From positions 186,001 through 250,000 of the forward strand of contig NW_025939466.1 of the NCBI RefSeq assembly GCF_000764305.2: a stretch of 64,000 nucleotides of DNA, written 5' to 3'. The notes under the pieces are model-generated. The model saw nothing but the letters and a program-made list of their open reading frames with translations. It searched no databases and was not told the DNA's origin. Numbering within the stretch: position 1 is the stretch's first letter; each line of letters starts with the position of its first letter. Source of the DNA: Hyalella azteca. Taxonomy: Eukaryota > Arthropoda > Malacostraca > Amphipoda > Hyalellidae. A program made the position numbers and the translations under genes. Below, in pieces: positions 44,923 through 55,062 of this stretch.

Positions 44923-46470
44923 CAGTTGCGGAAATGGCTATACGACCACCCAGTTTTTTCTAAATACCTTTTCTTGCCGAAAAATACAGGATTCTAATTA
45001 TACGAGTTTAAACTGCGTTTAGAAACGGTTCCACCGCTTTGCAAAAAAAAAATATTTTTTTCAAATATATTAGAAGAAATGACGAAAATTAGAAAAACCT
45101 AGGTGGAAATGGTTATAAGACCATGATAGTTTTTCTGCATTTTAGTATCTTTCAGTAACATTTTCACGTTAAAAAGTACAGCAACATAAAGAATATCCTC
45201 ATTTTTGCCATTTAGGGTACTTCTGGTATAGTTCAGGTCCTCATTTACATTTTTTTCGAAGTAAAAGAGATGCCAAATGGGACAAGACTCACAGAGGCCG
45301 AGAAGGCGCAGATTTCGGCCTTTGCGAAATGCGATAGAAGCCATGCAATGGGATATCGAAAAGGAAATTAAACGCTAAAAAACCGTTGTACAGTCAATTT
45401 TTGCTAATCCGGACGACTACGGATCCAAAAAACACCCTAGACTAACCTCAAAATTAACCGCTTCTAGGCTTCTAAAGCTGGCGCTGCCTCTACTTGCATA
45501 AAATTGGCCACTGGAGTTGATGTGACAGCACGACGCATCCGTCACGCAATGCATGACTCAAAGAAATTCAAGTCCATGAAGCGGAAAAATGCCCCTATGC
45601 TCAAACAAAAGCTTATTATCAACCGGCTAGAATTTGCTGAAAAAATGTGCTTATAGGTGAGGGATTATATTCAGTGATGGAAAAAGTTCAGTCTAGATGG
45701 TCTAGATGGATGACAATGCTATTGGCACCACCAGGACCGTGAGCCTGAATTATTTTCCAAGCGGCAATCTGGTGTTGGTTCGGTTATGGTATGGGGTGCG
45801 TTTAGCCAAAAGGAAAAATCAACTCCAGCTATTTTACAAGGCAAGATTCTGAGGCATACAAGCACATGCTATTTCACCATTTTCTCCCCTTTGCCGATGA
45901 GAAACATGAGAGATCATATGTTTTCCAGCAAGAAAAAGCTTCGATTCACACTTCGAAGTCATCAAACAAGTGTTTCCTGGAGCAGAATATTACGTACCTT
46001 GTTGCCGTGGCCAGCGCTTAGCCCTGACCTAAACTTCATTGAAAATCTCTGGGGCATCACGACGAGCGCTGCTTACCAAAATGGGCGCCAGTCCTAATCT
46101 GTGAGCGACCCAAGCACGGCTATCCTTGGTTCCTGGAATAAAATTTCTCAAAATACTGATTTGGTAAATAGCATGGGGAGAAGATTCATTGAGGTAATTA
46201 CGGCGAAATGAGGTATGATTATCTATTAAAACAACTGTACGGGATCCAACAACGGAAAAACCTATCATGGTCATATAACCATTTCCACCTAGGTTTTTCT
46301 ACTTTTCATCATTTCTTCTCTCATATATAAAAAAAATTATATTTTTCGTATAGCTTTGGAACCGTTTTTAAACGTAGTTTAAACTCGTATAATTAGGATT
46401 CCGTATTTTTTGTATACAATAATAAATATTTAGAAAAAACTGGTTGATCGCATAGCCATTTCCGCCACTG
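44923..46470 (+). mobile_element. Tc3-like DNA transposon with 208-bp inverted repeats
   Basis: Outer ends CAGTTGCGGAAATGGCTA and TAGCCATTTCCGCCACTG are inverted and flanked by the TA dinucleotide typical of Tc1/mariner. The inverted repeats span about 44,923-45,130 and 46,263-46,470. Each repeat carries the phrase ggaaatgg.tat..gacca twice, once at the outer tip and once at the inner end, matching the paired transposase-binding sites of IR/DR-type Tc elements. Between them lies a broken transposase gene. Full length is 1,548 bp. Confidence 0.9.
45272..46100 (+). pseudogene. Broken Tc3-like transposase
   Basis: The N-terminal region starts at 45,272 (MPNGTRLTEAEKAQISAF), like the first DNA-binding helix-turn-helix of Tc3-type transposases. 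Later parts are in other frames: KKFSLDGLDGWQCYWHHQDR after the first catalytic Asp, GVGSVMVWGAFS, and near the C-terminus LSPDLNFIENLWGI with the second/third catalytic region. Several stops and at least two frameshifts (one near 45,680) make it non-functional. Confidence 0.85.
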
Positions 46471-46472
46471 TA

Positions 46473-46915
46473 CGTAATATGGGAACTTTAAGTTTGAACT
46501 GGTTAATTTTTAACTAAAATACATTAATTCTATTGGTATCAACTTGATTTGGGGTCACAGGGTTCTTAAATTGCAGGGATTTAGGCTTGGCTCTCACGTG
46601 CTGGGCACGTGCCAGTCACGGTCCAGTCAATTATTTTTTGATGCATTTAAACATAAACCCTATAGTGTGAATGCATTTATAGAAATGCATTAACTAATAT
46701 TGGAATGAACCGTGACTAGCATATGCCTGGCAAGTGCCCGGAAGTATGACGTGAAACCGGCATTACTTTACATTTGATTATAGAACTAAATTCTATTACC
46801 ATAAGTATAACTTCACATTTATCTACTTAACAGTTGATTTTAAGAAGTTGATAACCTCTCACTAAGCTCTTATTAAAGCCAGTGTGAACAATCTTCAACA
46901 AGCTTTGACAATTCA
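46473..46915. other. Non-coding stretch
   Basis: No feature recognised. A phrase cacgtgctgggcacgtgcc and, 130 bp on, tggcaagtgcccgg form weak inverted similarity. The stretch ends at the microsatellite that follows the LINE. Confidence 0.35.
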
Positions 46916-46930
46916 TTTATTATTATTATA

Positions 46931-46970
<40 letters not shown>

Positions 46971-46971
46971 T
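46916..46971 (+). repeat. (TTA)n microsatellite, 3' tail of the LINE
   Basis: About 17 tri-nucleotide units (att/tta) with two interruptions. On the minus strand it directly follows the end of the L2-type LINE, as expected for the short tandem tail of L2/CR1-type retroelements. Confidence 0.85.
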
Positions 46972-47805
46972 AAGAAGCATTTATCTTGGCGTCTGGTTCA
47001 AACGAACTTCGATAGAGGGTACGTCACACATAAGATTAGCAAGCGAAAAATAAATAGACACAAGAAAGGATGGAAACGGATAAAATGACAAAGCACTCGA
47101 TGCATAGGCTCCGCGAAACAGTTCCGTCTTTAGGCATTGACGAAATACCTGCAATGGAGCCGAAGTTACGCAAGCCGGCAGACTGTTCCAGGTTGTGGCG
47201 GCGGCGACCGGGAACGATCTGTTGCCGACGGTAGACAAACGTGTAGATGGTACGACGAGGTCCGCTGTTGATGACGAGCGCAATCGCCTTCTAGAAGGCA
47301 GATTCGACACGCCCTGCAGACATTCCGTGAGATAAGGAGCCACCAGACCGTGAAGGCATTGGAACGTCAAAACAGAGACCTTGAACTGCGTGCACTGCTG
47401 AATGCGCAGCCTGAGAAAATCGCGCATTATCGGCGTCACTTGGTCGAAATTTCGTTTTTTGCACACGAGTCGAGCAGCAGCGTTCATTATGGATTGCAGT
47501 TTATTAAGTGCCGTGGTCGAAAGTCCATAATGTGTGGCATTATCATAATCCAATCTGGTCAGAACGAGCGCCACCACGAGGGCCTCGAGGTCCGGCCCTC
47601 GTGGTATTCGTCGCAAAGCACCGAAGCAAGCGGTGGTGACTTTGATGTGATTGTTCATAGAAAGTTCTGAGTCCAGCAGAATTCCCAGGTTGCGAACTGT
47701 GGACACATGCATGGCGAACTCGTTGCCCACGCGAACAGGGTTGGCCGGAAGCTGATGCTGGCGCCGAGCAGTCGCAAACCAAATAAAGTCGGTTTTTGAT
47801 GCACA

Positions 47806-47824
47806 ATGTGTTCGGGCGCCAAAT
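47806..47824 (-). other. Primer-binding site next to the LTR
   Basis: On the minus strand, 2 bases after the LTR end, the sequence TGGCGCCCGAACA matches the 3' end of a lysine tRNA, as used by several LTR retrotransposons for priming. It is followed after about 7 bases by LINE sequence. Confidence 0.65.
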
Positions 47825-48376
47825 GTACGATGTTGAGGGCTCGTATGTACGCCGTACTTTTCTACGCACGTTTTAGGCGTATATGATTTATTATTAACTA
47901 CCTGAGGTAGGTTCGGGTACCGTGAACAAATGAGGATAAATGAGGCACGAGTTAAGTACGTACAGATTAGATACTTATACTTAGTGAGAATATATCGGCT
48001 TACAGTTTAGGATAATCTAAGTTTATTAGTTGGAGCTTGAACACGGATGTCTTCGGCGTCCAGTTGAAGTATGGATAAGTCTAGAGTGTATATTCTACTC
48101 TGACGTTAATTTAGGGTTACTGTCCTGATTGATAAGGACAGGAATAAGGGCTTACACACGACTGTTCCTGGCCCAAGACTGAGGTTTCCTGGTCTAGGCA
48201 GAGCTCATATAGCTTTGCTATTTGACGTCACCAAGGGCGTGACTTGATAAACAGGAAAGGCTAATACAAGGAAATGTTTATGAACATATCGCATGTAAAG
48301 GAGATCTTTCAACAACAAGGAAGATATTAATGAGGAAATATCCAGGGACGAATGGTATCAACATTGTCACCTGACA
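47824..48376 (-). mobile_element. LTR (553 bp) nested in the L2-type LINE
   Basis: On the minus strand the element begins TGTCAGGTGACAATGTTG and ends CAACATCGTACA, so it has TG...CA ends. It is followed by a primer-binding site, which shows the LTR's orientation and that it is the 5' LTR of an element, and that the internal part has been lost. A short hairpin (ctgattgataagg and inverse) lies inside. The insertion splits the LINE between its RT catalytic box and the KTDFIWF segment. Confidence 0.7.
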
Positions 48377-48545
48377 ATTATTGAGCTGGCGGTTGGAGCG
48401 CATCCAGTCAGAAACGGCGTCCATGCAGACAGAAATTCGATCCTGTAACGCTGCGGCGTCAGCTGAGCACAGTAGCCATAAATTTGGATGTTGTCGGCGA
48501 ACATATGCGGATTCAAACTATGTGAATCTGTTAGTTCCTTCTTGA

Positions 48546-49400
48546 ACGTGGTGTTTGTAGGATGTGTGTCGCTCGCGTGAAATTTACTACCACGGGCCTA
48601 AATTTACGTCGGCTTTTGAGTTTTGAGCTGGTTGTGCTATTCTCAAATCCGAGCTCACATGTTATAGATCCAGTGAAGTGATCGTGGTAGATCAGGGAAC
48701 TCATTAAGCCACTTGAAGTGTTGAAGCCAGTTGGAAGTGTTCAGGCCAGTTTAATTTTTCTGTATTTCGCAATTGAAAAGAATCGGATTCAGATTTGCTA
48801 GATTAAATCAACTCAGCAATCACACATTCAAGTTGAAAATCAAAATAGTTTTTTCGGCAAAGAAGTGAATCAGTTATAGCAAAGTGCGATAGGCACAAAT
48901 AATTAGGTATTTAAAGAAACTAAAGTGGATGCATTTGTGACTCAGGAAGGAGTCAAGGGTGCAGGAAGTGTGCACCCGAGTTCAGGCCTGAACTAAATTT
49001 TATTACATGTATCCGGTCGCCAGACCGAGCCTGCTGCCGCGGCCAAATTTCTTACCGAGGATCCCTAACAGGAAGGGATAGTGTGGCTAGACTACTTGAT
49101 AAATAGTGAAGCCTTTCGAACTAATCATCCATTGAAATAGTGAATTTTGAAAAAAACCTAATTAGTGCAACTAGGTAAACGAATTAGGAAAAACACGCCT
49201 AGTTAGGGCAAAATGGGTTGGGATTGAGCCCACCAAGGGAAGTTAGTGTGTAATCTGCCGTAAGCCTTGTAAAGCACCTTTAGCTGTTCAATGCATTAAA
49301 TGTCGTTCATTTATCCACCTTCAGTCCCCAGTGCTTCCACTTTACTACCTTATAAGACTTGACCAGTTTCATATGACTGCAAACACTGCGTTCTGAAAGA
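48546..49400. other. Non-coding stretch
   Basis: No gene recognised. Local near-repeats occur around 48,690-48,745 (gccacttgaagtgttg / gccagttggaagtgttc). The sequence could contain the lost 5' part of the LINE or of an LTR element, but I cannot read any domain. Confidence 0.4.
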
Positions 49401-49407
49401 GTGCGGA

Positions 49408-49434
49408 GATAAATATACTGTGAGTATATTTATC
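49408..49434. repeat. Perfect 27-bp hairpin, copy 1
   Basis: GATAAATATACT, gtg, AGTATATTTATC: 12-bp perfect arms. An identical copy lies 48 bp downstream at 49,456-49,482. Confidence 0.9.
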
Positions 49435-49455
49435 TGATGATGAGAATATCTGCTA

Positions 49456-49482
49456 GATAAATATACTGTGAGTATATTTATC
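49456..49482. repeat. Perfect 27-bp hairpin, copy 2
   Basis: Identical to the hairpin at 49,408-49,434. A third partial arm (gataaatatac) follows at 49,490. The spacer between the two is 21 bp. Confidence 0.9.
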
Positions 49483-49544
49483 CTGATTGATAAATATACA
49501 TATACATGGCTTCAGTAAGCCATGAATGTTCGGCATACAGGCAT

Positions 49545-49775
49545 ACCCAGTACGGCCTCCTCCATTTCCCTCCCTCCTAGATTTACCTCCTCCCCCTCTC
49601 GTCCCCCCTCCCCTATCCTCTCCCCCAGCCCTAACTCTGCCATAGGGAAAACCCCACTCCCACCCTTACCCTTGCTCTGAGCCCCCACCTCTACCCCCGC
49701 TCCTACCCTCGACCCCGGTACTAACTTTACCCCCACCCTTAATCCGACCCTCAGTCCACCCCTACCCCCACAATT
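49545..49775. repeat. C-rich (G-rich on minus) low-complexity tract
   Basis: About 230 bp of plus-strand C/T with runs of three to six C, such as ctaccccc, ctccccctc and cctacccccac. On the minus strand it carries many GGG-GGGGG runs, a potential to form G-quadruplexes. It is the most GC-skewed block of the window. A minus-strand open frame through it is low-complexity Gly/Glu/Val and I do not treat it as a gene. Confidence 0.85.
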
Positions 49776-49799
49776 GTGTGACTGTGACGCCATTAATTG

Positions 49800-50900
49800 T
49801 CATGGCTGACGCCTGACGGCGTGCATCGCTGTACGGTGTTCTGGAAAATTCTATGCATTTCTTTGCTACATAAGTTATTGCAAGAGTCGGTTTCATAACT
49901 TATGTTATATACAGAAGATATGCAAATATATACAGTATATATACAAAAATATATTATATATTGTTATTTAAATTACATAAAATGCTATAATGCCTCAAAA
50001 ATAACATTTCAAAGTGGTTTGTGCGTGACCTTTTCAAATATTTTAATGGAATGATCGTCAGTTTAGTAATTAATAGGCAAAGTTCATCCATTGGTGATAA
50101 AGGAAGTAATTTTTGAGAAAAAGATAAAAAATTCATCGCCCTAGAATGCACACTGCACACTGTTGCCGCAGTCTCGGAAACTGTGTGGTCCCGCACACAG
50201 TAGGCATCGCTTCTTACAACCATCAGCAGCATGTCAAAATCTCTGAAACTTGTAGCATTGGAGTGGTGGAAACTTACATGGACGCTTTCTGTAGGATATG
50301 AAGCCAATTTTTATTTTCTTTGAGAGGATATCCGACTCTATTGTGCGTCTCAGTGAGCTTGATGGATGGAGTTTGTTTGGTTCAATAATGGCGCTTCAGA
50401 CGCTCGATGTTAACAACTTTAAAGTTGCATTCATTCCTTAGTTGCCTATGGATTTCTTCTATTTCTACATCTGGGTCAATTGGAGAAACTACACCATAGC
50501 GATATTTGCCTGTGATGGTAATGTGCAGGTCACATTCCATGTTCCCATTTCTTTGTAAATTGAGGAAAATTTTATTTGTTCTTTTTCAGCCCTTGCAAGA
50601 TCTATAGCAAGGAGTTGCCATCGTACGTCAGATATACTCATCTATTATAAAGGGTGTCCCAAAAAAACGATATTCAACTTTGAATGGCTGTAACTCAAAA
50701 AGTAATTGAGTTAAAAAAATTTGGATTTGGAAGGTCTCCATCTTTCCACCGAAAATCAGATAGATCGATATAGCCATAAGCGTTTGATAGAACTTTCAGT
50801 GACATGTCCTAAAATCGTGCTTGCGCAAAGTTTTAGTAAGCTCATTTTGCATAATCATTACGTTGTCTTGACATGTTTTCTTTTCTCTGTTTTATTTTTT
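49800..50900. other. Non-coding stretch with a possible transposon end
   Basis: Mostly AT-rich sequence without recognisable genes. From 50,650 the phrase gggtgtcccaaaaaaacg, then ggctgtaactcaaaaagtaa resembles ends of non-autonomous DNA transposons known from many arthropods, but no matching inverted end was found. Confidence 0.35.
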
Positions 50901-50904
50901 GTAT

Positions 50905-51300
50905 TTTTGGTGAGACAAAAACATGGCAATCTTTGGTGAGACACAATCATGGCAATCTTTGGTGAGAGACAATCATGACAATCTTTGGTGAGACACAATC
51001 ATGACAATCTTTGTTGACATGGCAATCTTTGGTGAGACACAATCATGGCAATCTTTGTTGAGAGACAATCATGGCAATCTTTGGTGAGAGACAATCATGG
51101 CAATCTTTGGAGAGAAACAATCATAGCAATCTTTGGTGAGAGACAATCATGGCAATCTTCGGTGAGAGACAATCATGGCAATCTTTGGTGAGAGAGAATT
51201 TCAAAACCAAAGACTGCCTCTCACCAAAGATTGCCATGATTATCTTTCACCAAAGATTGCCAAGATTGCTTCTCACCAAAGATTGGTGAGAAGCAATATC
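50905..51300. repeat. 26-bp minisatellite that turns into its own inverse
   Basis: About eleven units of ggcaatctttggtgagagac then aatcat on the plus strand (50,925-51,195) are followed by three or four units in the reverse orientation (tctcaccaaagattgcca, from 51,215). The last inverted unit abuts a direct one (caccaaagattggtgagaag), forming a hairpin. Confidence 0.88.
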
Positions 51301-51339
51301 ATTATTCAGGTCATCATCTTCCAAGTGTATAGTATGATA

Positions 51340-51595
51340 TACCTCTCTCTTCTCTCCAGTGAGCACAGTCCCAGGTGTTTCAGCCTTTCTCATAAGTTCA
51401 GGTCCAGCTCCCTCATGCCGATAATCCTGTACGTGAAGCTCCGCTGCACTGACGCCAGTTTCCGAATTGCACCCGCCCTGATCGGCGCCTAAAGCTGACG
51501 GCAGTATTCAAGATTGGGGAGCACGAGGGCTCTGAATAGTGTAATTATTGGCGCTGCTTCTCTTCTTCGAAATTGTCCGGTGTCAGTCTGGCGCC
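51340..51595 (-). pseudogene. LINE reverse transcriptase, C-terminal fragment
   Basis: Frame with LFRALVLPNLEYCRQL and RKLASVQRSFTYRIIGMREL, the conserved palm-to-thumb end of RT in LINE elements. It is separated from the upstream RT block by the nested repeat. Confidence 0.7.
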
Positions 51596-51599
51596 TCAT

Positions 51600-51985
51600 T
51601 ATAATCATTATAATGTATGTAATTGAAACGTAATATTCACTTGACCTGATAGAGATTGATGACGAGTCAACATCTGGAAGACACGTGATAGATCACGCGA
51701 TCAAGACCTTAGTAGTGGGCGGAAGCGAAGCCTATAAAAGGACTATCAACCTTAAGTAAGACCCCCCCTAAGTAGTTGAAAAGCGCTCCGCGATGTAGCG
51801 TGTCCACCGCGTGTAGCGCGATATTAGGCGTCGACCTTACGGTCGACGCCGTAGCTTATATCTCTGTATTGTACTCCTGCATAACCACCCCGTATATAAA
51901 ATATGATATATAAACCGATTTGTTTTACTTATCCCTCACTACCTAAGTCACGAAACCCGATCGTCAGGTAGAGCTTAATATAATG
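51600..51985 (+). repeat. Dispersed LTR-like repeat, copy 1 (inside LINE)
   Basis: From attcacttgacctgatagag to gtagagcttaatataatgag this matches 59,359-59,769 with several indels. It holds a TATA-like cctataaaaggac, tcctgcataaccaccccgta, and tatccctcactacc. The composition and the TATA-like motif fit an LTR fragment; tRNA-like boxes are not seen. It splits the LINE, so it is the younger insertion. Confidence 0.75.
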
Positions 51986-52011
51986 AGCTCGGGACAAAGT
52001 GTTCGCCAGAT

Positions 52012-52440
52012 CTACCCCATCCTTCGTCTCCCTCGCTCAACTGTTTCCTCGATGTGGTCATCGAGCGTGGCTTCATTACACATCAACAGTCCGAGATATC
52101 TAACAAGTTGCTTCTCTTCAATTTCTGTGCCATCCGATGCCAAACAGCAATGTGGCATCCCGGTCTCTGTGTCAACTCTGTATCTCATTACTTCGAACTT
52201 GGTGCCGTTGAATTGCACATTATTCACATTCCAATCATAGATTGTAGACAAGTCATCGTGTAATCTCTCGCAGGCTAGGTCCTCTGTGATCTCCATCAGC
52301 ACTCATGTATCGTCCGCAAATGATGTAAATGCGTGGGTAAGTTCCGAGTTAATATCGACGATGTGGATGAGGAAAAGGATCGGTCCAAGCACCGAGCCTA
52401 TTGCGGCACTCCGCTTTTCACCCTCGTTTCTCTCGATTTC
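52012..52440 (-). pseudogene. LINE reverse transcriptase, catalytic region
   Basis: Minus-strand reading across 52,440-52,012 gives IGSVLGPILFLIHI, then SFADDT followed by a stop and LACERLHDDLSTIYDW, VRYLGLLMCNEATLDDHIE. F-ADD is the RT catalytic box. The stop after ADDT and a frameshift upstream show loss of function. Confidence 0.8.
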
Positions 52441-52893
52441 TAGTTTCCAATTGCGACAGCTTGTACTCTATTTGTGAGGAAGTTGTGGATCCACCCTAAC
52501 AGGTTTCCTCCTACCTCCAACAGTCGCAGCTTTCTGAAGAGCACCCCATGTTCAACTTTGTCAGAGGCTTTATAGCAAAGTCCAGGTTTACTACAATACG
52601 CCAGCTCCCTCCTCCAGTAGGGCCATAAGGCGGTCATGGTGTTCCAGTAACTGTGACACACAGGAACGATTTCGCCGGAAACCATGTTGTCTATTATTAT
52701 ACAGTTCAGCCTCTTCCATATACTGGACAAGCCTCCTAATCTCAACTACTCGTTCATCGGCAGCTCGGTCTTCCGCACTGTGCGAGTCCTGTAACCTGAG
52801 TTCAGTTTCCTTGCGCAAATCTAATAGTCTCTGTCTCCTCAGATCATTAGTGGATTCAGATATTTGTTTATTCAATCGTGTGCGTTTTCTCAT
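52440..52893 (-). pseudogene. LINE reverse transcriptase, N-terminal region
   Basis: The frames contain NRQHGFRRNRSCVSQLLEHH (the RT block with GFR-xxxC-QL) and KASDKVEHGVLFRKLRLL with GWIHNFLTNRVQAV. Two frames are needed to read them, so at least one frameshift is present between 52,600 and 52,650. Confidence 0.8.
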
Positions 52894-53216
52894 GAGGATT
52901 CATCGATCTCCCGGAATGCTGCGGACTTTGGGGCCCGTTTTTCCCGGGGTATGACGCACGCATACATGTGCTACTTACTCACATAGTTTTATGTAAATTT
53001 CCTTTGCATTCATCTCTTGAAACTCTTATCTACAATCAGTTTCGTCAAGTTCATTCCAAATTGCCTCCCAATATGTTCTTCGATGGTGGAAGTTGAGTCC
53101 TGCCAGTCCCTTTTGGGGTATATCCTGGGCTGGGTATCAGTTCCAATTGTCGTATGCACCATTTCCAGGCGGTGATCTGCATGGCAGTGAGGTTTCTTCA
53201 ACCCGACCGTCAACAA

Positions 53217-54127
53217 TCATTCTTTCATTATTAATAAAAAATTTAACTCAGTACTTACTGCAGTGAGTGAGAGAGAGCATTTTCTCGTCAAAGAAAACGT
53301 GAAGTCACGGACGGAAAGACAGACAGACTGACTGACGGACAGACGGACGGACGGACATGGCGAGCACAGTAGCGCCTTTTTCCATACATGAGAAAATGCG
53401 CTTAAAAGAGATCGAATCCTTGTTGGCAACCGTACATGCTGACTGAGTAAGTGTTCTGCAGCAAACTTCACTAGTTTGGCTTCTTGACTTCTGCCGCGGT
53501 CGCCAACCTCCAAGCTGCCTAGACTTGTCCAACGGATATGTGAGAGATTGTTTCTCCCCATTATCTGGCTGGGGGCTGGTTCATCCAGTCCAGCCACCCT
53601 GGTTTCTATTTCCTTCAGAGTTTCGTTGAAATTTTCTGATGCGCAAGCAGTAGGCCTATAGACTATGGCTACGCAGAGGTCAATTTTTTTTAATGCGGAG
53701 TAGTACGTGTTCAAGAAGTCTATCAGAGTTTCCAGATTCCGATCTCGATTCCACCATGCTTCCTGCGAGGGAGCTCCTGAGGTAGACAATTACTCCTCCC
53801 TTTTTAATCCCTTCCGTTCAGTCCGAACGATAATGTTGGAATCCTTCCATTGCAATTTATGCATCAAGGATATCTTTTCTTAGGTGCGATTCCGTCCGTT
53901 AGTGCAATCATAAAGATCCCACCCTTGTTGTCCATCTCTCTCAGCACGCCAATCTTGTGACGCGCTCTTTGTGGGAAGAGCCCCTCGATGTTGGCCAGCA
54001 GAATGCCAGACTCTTCCCTTCTTGGCGTTCTTACCTGCTGCGACACCGATCTGCCAGGCGTCCCTTTGCCCAGCAGTTCCTTCATCTGGAGTTGCATTAG
54101 TTCCAACTGATACATTTGGTGTTGCAT
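53217..54127 (-). pseudogene. LINE endonuclease (APE-type) remnants
   Basis: The start reads GILLANIEGLFP and, after a gap in frame, IVYRPTACASENFNETLKEI, a stretch resembling the loop of AP-like endonucleases where a VYRPP motif follows the strand. Several stops intervene. A purine-rich low-complexity stretch (gacggacagacggacgg, 53,330-53,360) follows inside. Confidence 0.65.
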
Positions 54128-54439
54128 TTGGTCCTTCGTGTGTCAAAGAGCTCTGAGGGTAACCTCTTGCCTAATGCGTGCTTCTCTGCCCCATACACAT
54201 CGGGTACTCACTGGAGTTGCTGAGTCGTCTGTCCTTCTCCCTTGACCCCGCTCGTTTCCTTCCAACGGTGTTTCTCTCAGCGTTTTTCTGTCTTCCCTGA
54301 GCGCAAGGAGCGTGCTGTGCGGTGGGCATTGCCAGTTGCTGTGGAGGCATAACATTGGTATTCGCTCTATTGACGTTTTCTCCACTTTTGTTCATGATTT
54401 GATGTAGTGGAAACGACTGTTTTCTTTGGTGCGATCCAC

Positions 54440-54727
54440 TCTGTTCATGATACTCCAGCACAGCGTACGATGATAGAAGGGGTAATCCTTACCTTTTTGC
54501 ACCCTCTTGGATGACCGCTTCCATAATCAAAGAATTTTTTAACACATTCCAGGGTGTGAGAATGTGCATCCGTCACCATTCTTCCCGTATTCATATTGCT
54601 TTTGAAGGTATTTCCAGCAAACACATTTCCTAACTCGCAGCCTGTCTGAGGATACAAAGGCTTCTTGGGAGGAGAGTAAGGTTGGAATAGAAGATGGCAT
54701 ACCGATCTCCAAATCCAGAAGGTTCAA
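54440..54727 (-). pseudogene. CCCH zinc-finger ORF of the LINE
   Basis: Frames give KYLQKQYEYGKNGDGCTFSHPGMC and CKKFFDYGSGHPRGCKK-type sequence, that is C-x8-C-x5-C-x3-H zinc-finger spacing (FxxGxxCxFxH). Such CCCH fingers occur in the ORF1-like region of some arthropod LINEs. The two frames overlap and are shifted. Confidence 0.6.
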
Positions 54728-54930
54728 GGCAGTGGTATACGTCGTAGGGTTGGGGGCAACGTGAGCATCAGAGGTTCGAGCAGGGGGGAGAGTGGGGTTG
54801 GAAGTAATTATTATTCGCGAAGCTTCTTTTGAGTTTTAATCCTTCAGCTGCTCTGCACTCTACCGTCTGCTATAAAATCTTTTGGAAGCGGGGTGTTTAA
54901 AGCAGGTAGTTGAGTCCTAATTATCTTAGT

Positions 54931-54971
54931 TTGGTGTGAACATAATTATTTCGTAATTATGTTCACACCAA
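54931..54971. repeat. Perfect hairpin with 18-bp arms
   Basis: TTGGTGTGAACATAATTA, tttcg, TAATTATGTTCACACCAA: perfect 18-bp arms with a 5-base loop, followed by a partial second copy of the right arm (cgttcacaccaacc). Confidence 0.9.
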
Positions 54972-55062
54972 CGTTCACACCAACCACTCCTCTAACGTAT
55001 AGAAACACTTAAGCACCCTCTCCAGTGAAGCACGCTTCATCTGGAGAAGTTGAGCATACACC

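Larger units (their letters stand above)
46981..48545 (-). pseudogene. L2/CR1-type LINE reverse transcriptase, split by an LTR
   Basis: The minus-strand frame at 46,981-47,800 reads KTDFIWFATARRQHQLP, NLGILLDSELSMNNHI, LTRLDYDNATHYGL, AARLVCKKR, and a C-terminal WNSLP... CLKTELF tail; this is the RT C-terminal region of L2/CR1-type LINEs. At 48,355-48,545 the upstream RT part is visible (LNPHMFADNIQIYGYC, with FADN in place of the usual YADD-type catalytic box, then SWM/RSNRQLN). An LTR sits between (47,824-48,376). The 5' region, endonuclease and ORF1 are absent. The copy is dead. Confidence 0.85.
51320..54770 (-). mobile_element. Decayed APE-type LINE with CCCH zinc fingers (interrupted)
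   Basis: The minus strand reads, from right to left, CCCH zinc-finger ORF remnants (54,440-54,727), endonuclease remnants (54,127-53,300), reverse transcriptase (52,893-52,012) and the RT C-terminal part (51,590-51,340: FRALVLPNLEYC, then API-AGAIRKLASVQRSFTYRI). All frames are broken. A repeat (51,600-51,985) sits between the last two parts. The clade (Jockey-like or related) is not assigned. Confidence 0.75.

Noticed and set aside
49512..49793. 93-codon Gly/Val/Glu-rich minus-strand frame
   Set aside because: It is the translation of the C-rich low-complexity tract.
50640..50830. Transposon end beginning gggtgtcccaaaaaaa
   Set aside because: No inverted partner or target duplication was found within a few kilobases, so only a note in the non-coding entry is justified.
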